NCBI GenBank assembly: GCA_038501625.1
Contig: JAZAYU010000200.1
Coordinates: forward strand, 372,001 to 436,000
Direction of reading: 5' to 3'
Length of the DNA stretch: 64,000 nt
DNA from: Corbicula japonica
Taxonomy: Eukaryota; Mollusca; Bivalvia; Venerida; Cyrenidae
Under the pieces are notes generated by a model. The model made no database searches, was not told the origin of the DNA, and saw only the letters and a program-made list of their open reading frames with translations. The position numbers and the translations under genes are program-made. Each line of letters opens with the position of its first letter. Within the stretch, counting starts at the first letter, position 1. Positions 1 through 10,000 of the stretch are shown here, one piece after another.

Positions 1-1284
1 TTGTTATCAAATGTCATCCATGCTGTCTGAACAGGATCTACAGTGTTCGATTTTGGTTCATTGGGTTATTTCTGACCAAACATGAGAACAGTGTACATCC
101 TGATGAGGGCTGAAGGTTATAAAACTAAGATTGCAAATCAGTCTCAGTTTTATAACATTGGGCACTGTACGTTCCGTCCAACGGTCTTTACTTTCGGTAT
201 ATTCGTCATCATATGCAGTACTTACAGCATCACATGCAATAGTTAATCATAATTTCCATTTGTTTTTATACTATTTTACAATAATGTATCTGCAAGAGTC
301 TACTTAAGCCAGGCACTTGCTTCATATATGACCTTTGAGATGGGAACCTGGAGTTTGAGCGCCACAGTCCTTCTCAATAAGATTCGCATTCATGCCAAAT
401 CTCAGATTGCTCAATGCACGTAAAATATATGGGCTGGGCAAGCTATGAGATGACCTTTGACTCGTAAGTCTAAACTTGACATTTAAGATTGGAACCTGGG
501 TTTTGTGGGAGAGACTCCGTCTCACTAAGAATTGCTCCATGCATGCAAAAGTTATGGGCCAGACAAACGTTGACAAGACATTTGACTCCTAACTATGACC
601 TTGACCTTTTGACATGGTAACCTAGGATTTTGTACGCGACACTCCGTTTCACTGAGGTTAACATTTATGCCAAAGGTAAACAAGATTGCCGGTGCTCTGC
701 ACTTACAACACGAACTATTATTTAAACTTATATTTGAAACCTATTTACTAAAATAACCTGTGAATCCAAACTGTTCCCCTTTTTAATAATGTCAAATACT
801 TCCTTATTTCAAATTTTGGCGCGTTTTAATTATCTCCTTTATCAGGTCATATCTGACAAGACAAAATATTGTATTTATACTAAAGTTTTATCAGAAGCCT
901 TTTATCCGGTTTATAACTTATACGCCCGGAAAACAATTCACTTTTGATTTGAGTGTTTTCGATAAGACGTGATTTTATGCATCAATCGAATGACACATAT
1001 TGAGACGCTTTCCTGAATACTATGTGCGATTTCGATTAAAAATGTACTTGTTTTATTTCAATAATTGTTACTGGATTAAACGGGCTGCAATCATATATAA
1101 TTCACAGGATTTAAGGAAAATGGGATTTATAATGAAAACCAGTCTCGATCACTGAAGTCAGATCTAACAAAATGTAAGAGTAGCGGTTTTCAGGAGATAA
1201 CTTTGATTAGATCGAATGAATACTTGATATTTTGTTGTCCGAAATTTGTATTGTCCGAAATAACGTCAACATACTACTATAACG
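1..1284. other. Upstream region of the GPCR gene
   Basis: No coding exon is recognised here. Bases 1-130 resemble a diverged arm of the TTAA-flanked MITE that is common at 39-61 kb (shared words such as caggatctac and ggttatttctgacc). Bases 322-690 are a short tandem repeat described separately. A TATA-like word lies near 1095, but its distance from the start codon (about 190 bp) makes it weak promoter evidence. Confidence 0.4.
322..690. repeat. Tandem repeat of the GACCTTTGA type, about 3 units
   Basis: Units of roughly 130 bp share the order TGACCTTTGA, 'gggaacctgg', 'actccgtctcact' and 'catgccaaa'. The same GACCTTGACCTT-rich style recurs in large blocks at 37.1-38.3, 52.2-52.6 and 59.6-60.5 kb, so this is probably an old fragment of that class. 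An open frame on the minus strand here (322-576) is a by-product of the repeat. Confidence 0.55.
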
Positions 1285-1956
1285 ATGGCTGGGAGTCTAA
1301 ATCAGAATCTCACATGTGAAGGAAATACCCATGTGACAACCGGTATGGACATATTGAGGTGCTTCGTTATCATTATCATCATGCTTTTAATCATTGTGGG
1401 TAACATTTGTTGTCTTGTCGTATTCAACAGCCCAAAGACGAAGAAACAATTTTCGAAGCGGATGCGGTACATTATGAATTCTCTCTGTGGTACAGATTTG
1501 AGCATCGGACTTCTCATGTGTCCCTCTACCATCTATCCAGCCCTCAAACACTGCTGGCCGTTTGGCGAGTTTATGTGTAAGTTCGAAGCTTTGCTGATAT
1601 CCGCGCTGTTCCATGAGTCTACTTTAAACATGGTTCTTATCGCGATAGATAGATACTGCATTATACATTTTCAGAGGTACAATACTATCATGACGTCACG
1701 AAGATTCTTGTTTGTCATTCTAGCGACCTGGATCACTGTTTTTACAGCCTATGCAATTGTGATTTTCGTGGGTGAAGAATATTACTTCGATGAGATAGGA
1801 ATCAACTGTGAACCTTATTACCTGAACCCCAGTGTTACCATTTCAGTGCTCAGCATATTTTACTTTGTTCCTGCTGCTATATTTGTATTCAGTTACGGAT
1901 CTATTTTTAGAACTGCCTCGAAGAGAAAAGTTCTTACAATTGCAGCGGATGACCAG
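1285..1956 (+). CDS. GPCR exon 1 (residues 1-224, TM1-TM5)
   Basis: Starts at the ATG and ends in GATGACCAG followed by GTATGT, a strong donor, after a complete codon (phase 0). Without splicing the frame stops at 1987-1989. The last 21 bases of the exon are the first copy of the motif that repeats through the intron. Confidence 0.92.
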
Positions 1957-4933
1957 GTATGTTTTCATTGCATTCCACAAAACGTTTAATACAATTGCAG
2001 CGGATGAAAAGATAGGTTCTCATTGTTGCACAAATGACATGGTAGGCTCTCAATCTCGTGCAAGAATAATTGCAGAGGATGAGAAGTTTGGTTCCCATTC
2101 AAATATTAAGAAAGACTCTCATACACATCTGCTTACATTTTGCAGCGGAAGGATAGGTATGCGCTCATTATCACACACGTACAACTGCAGAGGTTGACAA
2201 AATAGGCGCTCATTATCACACACGTACAACTGCAGAGGTTGACAAAGTAGGCGCTCATTATCACACACGTCACGTACAACTGCAGAGGTGAACAAAGTAG
2301 GCGCTCATTATCACACACGTACAACTGCAGAGGTTGACAAAGTAGGCGCTCATTATCACACACGTACAACTGCAGAGGTTGACAAAGTAGGCGCTAATTA
2401 TCACACACATACAACTACAGAGGTTGACAAGGTAGGCTCTCATTCTCACACACGTATATCTGCAGAAGTTGACGAAGTAGGCGCTCATTATCACACACGA
2501 AGAACTGCAAAGGTTGACACGGTCGGCTCTCATTCTCACACACGACGAACCATTGCAAATGTAGGATCCCAACTTCACATACACTACCAATTCAGCGGAT
2601 AACAAAATCGGCTCCCAACTTCACATACACTAACAATTATAGCGGATGACAAGGAAAGCTCTCATTCACATAGACTTATAATTAAAGCGGATGAAGAGGT
2701 AGATTCTTATTCTCATACACATTTTATTCCAACGGATGACAAGGAAGGTTCTTATTCTCATACACATTTTATTCCAACGGATGACAAGGAAGGTTCTTAT
2801 TCTCATACACATCACATGTAATTGCAGCGGATGACAACGTAGGTTTTTATTCTCATAAACATGTAATTGCAGCGGATGACAAGGAAGGTTCTTATTCTCA
2901 TACACATGTAATTGCAGCGGATGACGACGTAGGTTTTTATTCTCATAAACATGTTATTGCAGCGGATGACAAGGTAGTTTTTTATTCTCATACACATGTT
3001 ATTGCAGCGGATGACAAGGTAGGTTCTTATTCTTATAGACATGTTATTGCAGCGGATGACAAGGTAGGTTCTTATTCTCATACACATGTAATTGCAGCGG
3101 ATGACGACGTAGGTTTTTATTCTCATAAACATGTTATTGCAGCGGATGACAAGGTAGGTTTTTATTCTCATACACATGTTATTGCAGCGGATGACAAGGA
3201 AGGTTCTTATTCTCATACACATGTAATTGCAGCGGATGACGACGTAGGTTTTTATTCTCATAAACATGTTATTGCAGCGGATGACAAGGTAGGTTCTTAT
3301 TCTTATAGACATGTAATTGCAGCGGATGACAAGGTTTGTTCCCATTTACATACATTTAAAATTAAAGCGGATGACAAGGTAGGTCTTGTTCTTGTACACA
3401 TGTAATTACAGTGGATGACAAGGTAGGTTCCCATTTACATACATTTACAATTAAAGCGGATGACAAGGTAGGTCTTGTTCTTGTACACATGTAATTACAG
3501 TGGATGACAAGGTAGGTTCCCATTTACATACATTTACAATTAAAGCGGATGACAAGGTAGGTCTTGTTCTTATACACTTGTTATTACAGCGGATGACAAG
3601 CTAGGTTCTTATTCTCATTCACTTACAATTACAGTGGATAACAAGGTAGGCTCTCATTTTCACAAGTAATTACATTAAAAGCGGATGACAAGGAAGGCTC
3701 CCAAATTCACATACAATTACAGCGGATGACAAAGTAGGCTTTCATTTTCACATATAATTTCAATTACAGCGGATGACAAAGTAGGCTCTCAACTTCACAT
3801 ACAATTACAGCGGATAACAAAGTAGGCTTTCATTTTCACATATAATTACAATTACAGCGGATGACAAAGTAGGCTCTCAACTTCACATACAATTACAGCG
3901 GATAACAAAGTTGGCTCCCATTTTTCACATACAATTACAATTACAGCGGATGACAACATGGACAAGGTAGGCTCCCAATCTCGCATACAATTACAATAGC
4001 AGCGGATAACAAGGTAGGCTCCCATTTTCACATATAATTACAACTGCTGTGGATGATAAGGTTCTACTTCTCAAACACTTACAAATACATCGTTAGATAA
4101 GATAGGTTCTCATTCACATAAACGTACGAGGTCATTTGGTATTTTAAACGCAGACATTTGTCGTAGTTATTTAATATATTTTAGAGAATAAAATACTTCT
4201 TTTTTGAAAATATAAACATAATAGTCCGTAATTCCGCAACTGAATTAAAAGAAATGATAAACGCTAATATGTATTAAGTTATTCATGTTTTCACATTATG
4301 TACCTTCGGATAACTTCTTTCATAAAAAAGGGACAAAAAATGTTAACAGTTCAAACTTAATGCCTGCAGAAGTCTACATTTAACTTATCTTTTCAGCAAG
4401 GACGATTTGTTAACGCAAATATTAGAACTTCCAAATACTTGGCCGCCATTACAGGTGGATTCTTCGTTGCTGTGTCTCCATGGACGCTCTGCACTCTCAT
4501 TATTGTAGCCGCTAAAATCAAGCTTCAGGAAGACGTTGATTATTTCGTAACGTGGTTGGCACTCAGTAATAGTTTCTGGAACTGTCTAATATATGGTTTA
4601 ATGAACCGGAAGTTCCGGCGCGCAGCCATGAGATTTACTTGCGGACGGTGGATCAAATCACTTCGCGAAACTGTCCAGTCACGTTCGATTGATGAAAGTA
4701 AGGACGCTAGTGCAGAATTGTCGGCATACTCTCAATACAAACGTCGAACAGCTAAGAAAAAGAAAATGGCCGACAACCGAAACGGAGAAACACCAGTGAC
4801 GTCACCAAGCAACACGCTTATAGATAATTCTGAAAATACCCCACGCGGAACGCCTGATGGGAGTCCAAAATCTTCTCCTCAGATAGTGCCTAAAAGAAAA
4901 ACAGACTTGGTCAACGAAACTAGAAATCTCTGA
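1285..4933 (+). CDS. Orphan rhodopsin-class G-protein-coupled receptor (2 exons, 402 aa)
   Basis: A seven-helix plasma-membrane receptor expected to couple a ligand to heterotrimeric G proteins; the ligand is unknown. Coding joins 1285-1956 to 4397-4933 in phase 0. Seen: an N-glycosylation site NLT near residue 8, TM1 with GN (N40, 1.50), D71 (2.50), C98 (3.25) paired with C175 in loop 2, a DRY motif at 122-124, W149 (4.50), P196 (5.50), TM6 with P252 (6.50), and TM7 ending N286-C-L-I-Y290. The tail is about 110 residues, Ser/Thr/Lys-rich. Odd: 6.48 is Val, not Trp; 7.50 is Cys, not Pro; 3.32 is Ile, so the amine-binding Asp is missing. The start ATG has a fair context (aacgATGG). Sequence style is near invertebrate amine/melatonin-like orphans, but no subfamily is claimed. 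Confidence 0.93.
1936..4112 (+). repeat. 45-bp intronic minisatellite built from the exon-1 splice donor
   Basis: About 45-50 imperfect units of 45 bp run from the last 21 bases of exon 1 to near 4112. Core: ATTGCAGCGGATGACAAG followed by GTAGGT. The exon-intron junction itself (GCAGCGGATGACCAG|GTATGT) is the first unit. Two main variants occur: ACTGCAGAGGTTGACAAAGTAGGC in roughly 2150-2530 and the GCGGATGACAAGGTAGGT type from about 2690 on. Because 45 is a multiple of 3, the array gives long chance open frames on both strands (for example 2812-3345 minus, 2288-2602 plus). Confidence 0.95.
4397..4933 (+). CDS. GPCR exon 2 (residues 225-402, TM6-TM7 and tail)
   Basis: Preceded by the acceptor cttatcttttcag. 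The first codon CAA continues the phase-0 frame of exon 1. It encodes the end of loop 3, TM6, TM7, helix 8 (NRKFRRAAM) and the cytoplasmic tail, ending at TGA 4931-4933. AATAAA-like words at about 5403 and 5511 could serve 3'-end formation. Confidence 0.92.
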   Translation, partial: QGRFVNANIRTSKYLAAITGGFFVAVSPWTLCTLIIVAAKIKLQEDVDYFVTWLALSNSFWNCLIYGLMNRKFRRAAMRFTCGRWIKSLRETVQSRSIDESKDASAELSAYSQYKRRTAKKKKMADNRNGETPVTSPSNTLIDNSENTPRGTPDGSPKSSPQIVPKRKTDLVNETRNL

Positions 4934-6178
4934 TATGGTTTACTTAATACGTTGCTCGGGTTTTAGTTCTACTTGTGATTGTTACAGTAAAAGAAATTCG
5001 ACTTTCACAAAAGTTGTTTTACTGTTACGCTCAAAGAAATCGGTACACGTTGAAACAGTTTGATTCTGTATATTGCGCGATAGCCAAGTATGCATGAACT
5101 TGAAATAGATATTTTATTTTATTTCATAAGGAAGCAATGAGTAAATCCAGAAATAGACAAATATTGTCTTCGTTAGTTCTAATCTCCTCATAACATTTTA
5201 TAAAAACCAAGCACGTATAATAAAACGGTGCATGTTCTTTAAATAGAAATTGTATGTCATTACTCTAATTACTCTTTCATTTTAATACAGGGGATATGAT
5301 CTCTTGAAAGCAATGAGTAAATTCAGGAATAGACAAACGAAGAGTTCGTTTGTTTCGAGTGCCTTCATATCGTTGAATTAATATAGAACAGATGCTGGCT
5401 TAATAAATAAACGTTCATAATATATACATTGCTTCTTTTAAATCAAACTTCTTTTATAGGTCAAATTTTACTTTTGCAGGGTTCCTTAGTACAAAAAGTT
5501 ACCATTTAAGAAATAAACTGCACCACGACGTCGATTTTTCTGACGATGAAGTTGACGTGGTTTTGGTATACCGACTACGTAAACAGAGTTTAAACCGAAT
5601 CGTTCATGCTTTCTACCAACTATTTGTGTAGAAGATTCCTGATAACAAATTGTCGTCGGTGGTCCAGATATTTGAGAATTCCAAACTTAATCATTTTGTA
5701 ACTTTTTTATATTTTCACGTGAAATAGTTTAAGTAGTTTTCTTACAAAATCATTTCACTATTTTCAAACAGTGAATTTTAAAAAAAAAACGTAACATGAT
5801 AACAGCAATACTTGAATGTACGGGGAGACGTTTTACATCCGCCACACGGCACAAACAATGCTTCTGTGATTAGACACATTTTCCGTGTAAAACCTCATAT
5901 ATTATTTTAATCACATTTTAAATCCACAATAATTCATTAAATAACATTAACGTAACAAATCTTGGTTTCTACAGAATAATATTTTGAGCAATGTTTAAAA
6001 AAATATTGAATATTGTCGGGCATTTGAAGGTTAGTCGAAAATACTTTAAACTTAGTTTTTGTTGTTGTTTTTTATGTGTCCATATGTATCGCAAGAACAC
6101 TAGCAAATATTTTTTTATATCAGTTTATAGCAGTTTATAGCAGCCTTTATAAATACTTTACATTGGACATATCCTGAG
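4934..6178. other. Convergent intergenic region between GPCR and lectin genes
   Basis: Holds the presumed 3' UTRs of two genes running toward each other. AT-rich with poly-A/poly-T runs. The phrase 'gaagcaatgagtaaat' with a following 'agaaatagacaaa' appears twice (about 5131 and 5309), so there is a small diverged direct repeat. No other feature is seen. Confidence 0.5.
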
Positions 6179-7005
6179 TTACTTTAAACGTTCTTGCTCT
6201 ATCTTCTTCGTTGTTGCAACCTTGTTTTTCCATTTGCGTTTAACATATTTCCAGAAGTTAATAGCATCAGATAAAACCAGCAGTCCAAGCATAACTACTA
6301 AAATCACAATAGCAACATAGCCAACTGATTTAGTCGCTGTACGGTCATCTTGAGCACTTGTTTTCTTTCTTACGGTTGAAGAAAGTTTTGTCTTTTCAAC
6401 CCGCAGTCTCACCACGAGGTAGTTGACCTTCTCTTCTACCGTTAGGTTATTCCAAAGAGGGTCAAGTGTTAAGCTGCTAACATATTTATCAAGCCCTGAA
6501 CAGTTGCATAAGCAGATAGGAGCATTAGAAGTTGGAGCAGCAGTTGAAGAAGTAATGTTGGAAGCAGGAGTAGTAGATGAGGTGATTGTTGTAGCAGTGC
6601 TAGCAGATGTTGCTGCAGTAGTGGAAGATGTAATGGCAGCTAATGTAGAAGATGTCGACGTTGGCACTTCTGAGGTTTCTATATTTGTTGTAGTAGCTGT
6701 GGAAGATGGTACAGAAGTAGTTGTTGTTGTTGTCGTTGCAGAAGAAGATAATACAGAAGTAGTTGTTGTTGTTGTTGTCGTTGCAGAAGAAGTTAATACA
6801 GAAGTAGTAGTTGTTGTTGTCGTTACAGTAGAAGATAATACAGAAGTAGTTGGTGTTGTTGTAGTTTCAGTTGCAGAAGAACCTGTAACCGAAGAAGAAG
6901 GTACTGAAGTTGGTGTTAACAGCTGAGAAGAGTAGGCGCTACACTCTGTAGGAGTACTAGAAGAATCACTTGTTACAGGTGTATTGTCTACAGTATCTTT
7001 TGCCA
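6179..7005 (-). CDS. Lectin gene exon 5: mucin-like stalk, TM helix and cytoplasmic tail
   Basis: Acceptor 'cttttcctttcag'; 827 nt to the stop at 6181-6179. The stalk is mostly Thr/Ser/Ala with four or five modules of (T)6-8 SVLSS(S/T)A, a target for dense O-glycosylation. After it come CLCNCSG, an NLT glycosylation site, the charged KTKLSSTVRKKTSAQDDR segment, the helix YVAIVILVVMLGLLVLSDAI and tail KYVKRKWKNK. The opposite strand is open as a Val-rich antisense frame only because of the repeat. Confidence 0.9.
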
Positions 7006-10000
7006 CTGAAAGGAAAAGAAAATGTTAATAGGCGCGAAATAATTAAATAAATAAGGACCACGACTACTTCTTTAATCAACGGACGCCTTTCATAAATAAT
7101 TAACCCAATGAATCTCATGGAAATTACAGTGAGATTGGCTGTTGTTGATTTTGTGGTCCTAAATAAAATTAGTTATGTATCTTTCCTGTGTTTTGGTAGC
7201 TTTTTTCCAGACAAAAATACATTCTAGCTCCCGTCACTATTAAAAAGGGATGGGATCAATAACTTGAAAATGTAATTAATTAAACTTTGATTATGTCAAG
7301 AAACCTTTTAAACCAATTAAATTACGACTACAATTACTCTGTAATATTAAAGAAATTAATTAAATTACAATGACTTTGCCTCGTGTAATCAAATTACGAT
7401 TAGTACATTGCTTTTAAGTGTTTGTTGTTTTTTTTCGGGCCCCTTTACAGGTAACCCCATTTATTAAATATTACACAGATAATAATATAAAAACAATGAT
7501 AACATCAAATAACATTCATAGCAATAAATTTCAAATTGATTTAGTTCGTTTCAGTTCAAATTCGAATTCAAATTTCATTCAATTTAGTTCAGTTAATTTA
7601 ATTTATTCAATTCTATCGTTCAGGTCCGATTCATTCATTCATTCATTCATTCATTCATTCATTCATTCATTCATTCATTCATTCATTCATTCATTCATTC
7701 ATTCATTCATCCATCCATTCATTCATTCATTCATTCATTCATTCATTCATACATTCATTCATTCATTCATTCACTCACTCACTTACGCATTCATTCATTT
7801 ATTCATTCAGTCAATCATTTTCATTTTTGGAAACGATATGGATCATATATTATTAACAAATACTCAGTGTAGCATTCGACCTTACACGAAACGAAATAGT
7901 AAGAACGAAGATATGAGAATTTGTGTAGCAAAATTGCTAGCATTAGTTATGTCAATGTTGACAGGGAGTAGAAGAAAAACTGTATTGCGAAACTTATATC
8001 CTTTCCACGACCATAACGTATTTAAAGGTGACAAAATTTTGACTTCCCAAAACCCGACCCTGTTTTACGGGAAGACGCCCGAAACGTATTCAAACGTATC
8101 AAAAAAATCGCTTTTCAAAACTCGACCCTGTTTTTTCGTCGGAAACCCGTCGATTTATTTTTCATTTTTAAAAAAGTCCTTACTTTGGTATCTATTTAAA
8201 AGAACGCGGAATCATCGATCAGTATTTTAACACTATTAGTCCTTTGAATGCATCGCATATTTTCTCTCAAATATAATTTAGTAAGAAATTGAATACATTT
8301 GACCTAGATAATCTGATAAGAAAATTAGTAATTTTAAAAAGTTCAATTTTAAGAAAAAAAATCTAATTACATGTGTTGCTGTTTCTTCATCTTTCATTGT
8401 CAAAATAAAAAAGTGGCTCCAAAACAGTTATTCATTATTTTAAAAAAATCCTATATCTACCTAGTAATTACTTAACAATGACATTTTTTGCAATGGCATT
8501 AAAATCAATTACTGTTAATTAGATTAATTAATTTACGGAATTTTTATGTTACAGTCTTCCTGCGATAAACCGAATTTTTCACCAATTACGTAAAAGAGCG
8601 TTGAAATTCGGGATTTTAACGCACTATTCTTGATATGCATTTTTCCAACTTTTTTACAGAAGAAAGACCGTAACGTTAGATAACGTGTTTTACACGGGTT
8701 TCTTGCCATGTTGAAAATTCCGAATTTCTTTAAAAGGTAGAATACCGGTAACGGACAAAAGCGTATATGCTTTATTCAAACATACACTTTTCAACGGGCA
8801 TTAAAATAAAATTTACGCAGATTTACGTTATGGTTTTTAAAATCGTGAAAAAAGCACACGTTTAAATACGTTTCGGGCGACCTCCAGTAAAACAGGGTCG
8901 GGTTTTGGGAAGTCAAAATTTTGTCACGTTTAAATACGTTACGGACGTCCGTCCGCAAAACAGGGTCGGGCGCGGAAAGGATAAGCCCTCTTTGATACAT
9001 TGGAATATTTCATTGGATTCTTCCTCGTGACACTTGTGCGAAAAAATATTTTTAAGATCCAATTTTAAGAAAAACACGAAAGACTGTATTTGCATGGGAC
9101 GGATTGAGAATTTCATATCATTTCTATATTTCCATATGTACCATTTGGTTTCAAATATAAGTGTATTTATAACATTTGAGAACTTATGCGGATTGTATCC
9201 AAGCGCTATGTTTTGTGCAGAAAATGTTACAGATGAGATTCCTATGGCACGAAATGACCTGTTAATAATACGATAAGATTCTTCCCAGAAAGGTTTGACT
9301 TTTTCACAGTCACAGAATAAATGTATTAGGTTTTCGCGATGTGTTTTGCATAAAGTGCAAAGACCGTTCGACAGGCCCATTAAATTTAACCTATGTTCAG
9401 TAAAAATTGCGTTGTGAAGAAATTTCCATTGAAAGTTTTTTGCCTTTATGGAAGCATATGAATCTAAACAATTCTTCCAGATGTGCCGCCAGTTAAAGTT
9501 TGGCTCAAGGTTGAGACGTTCCTCCCACCTTCTCTCTGTATGTAATTTAGATTGGTTATTAAAGCAATACAACTGGGTTATTATCAATTTTGACCGCAGT
9601 TTGTTGTATTTTATAAATTCTCCTTTAACATCTAAAAGTTTTAAGAATGATATTGACATTGTAGATTGTTCGCCGACAGACATGTTGGTCGCTAAAATAT
9701 CAGTGTAGGTTTTTGGAATGCCAGATCGTAAAATTTCTCATTCATGAACCCAATTTTGTTGCAAATTTATTTGTTATTTATTTAATAGCTGGATATCACT
9801 TATAAAAGTATTTGTTTCCCTGTCCCAAATACACAAAGTTGTTTGATGTCACTTTTTATAAACGATTTGAATAAGATCGGCCTGTTCAAATATATTTTAT
9901 TTTGTGATTCCCGAAAAGCGACACATTTAGTATATGTGTTTTACACAAAGGGTTAAACGATTTCAGAAATGTACTCCAATTGCTTAATGCGTATTTATAG

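Noticed and set aside
2812..3345. 177-residue open frame on the minus strand with M-R-I-R-T-Y-L-V-I-R-C repeats
   Set aside because: It is the 45-bp minisatellite read backwards; the period is a multiple of three, so any stop-free frame stays open.
1936..4112. CRISPR-like appearance of regular 45-bp repeats
   Set aside because: Units are contiguous with no unique spacers, lie in a eukaryotic intron and derive from an exon edge.
6423..6926. Val-rich 167-residue open frame on the plus strand
   Set aside because: Antisense of the Thr/Ser stalk exon; the coding strand has splice sites, a TM helix and domain context.
7418..8230. 270-residue plus-strand open frame with Phe-Ile-His-Ser repeats
   Set aside because: Translation of the ATTC microsatellite and of the inserted TIR element.
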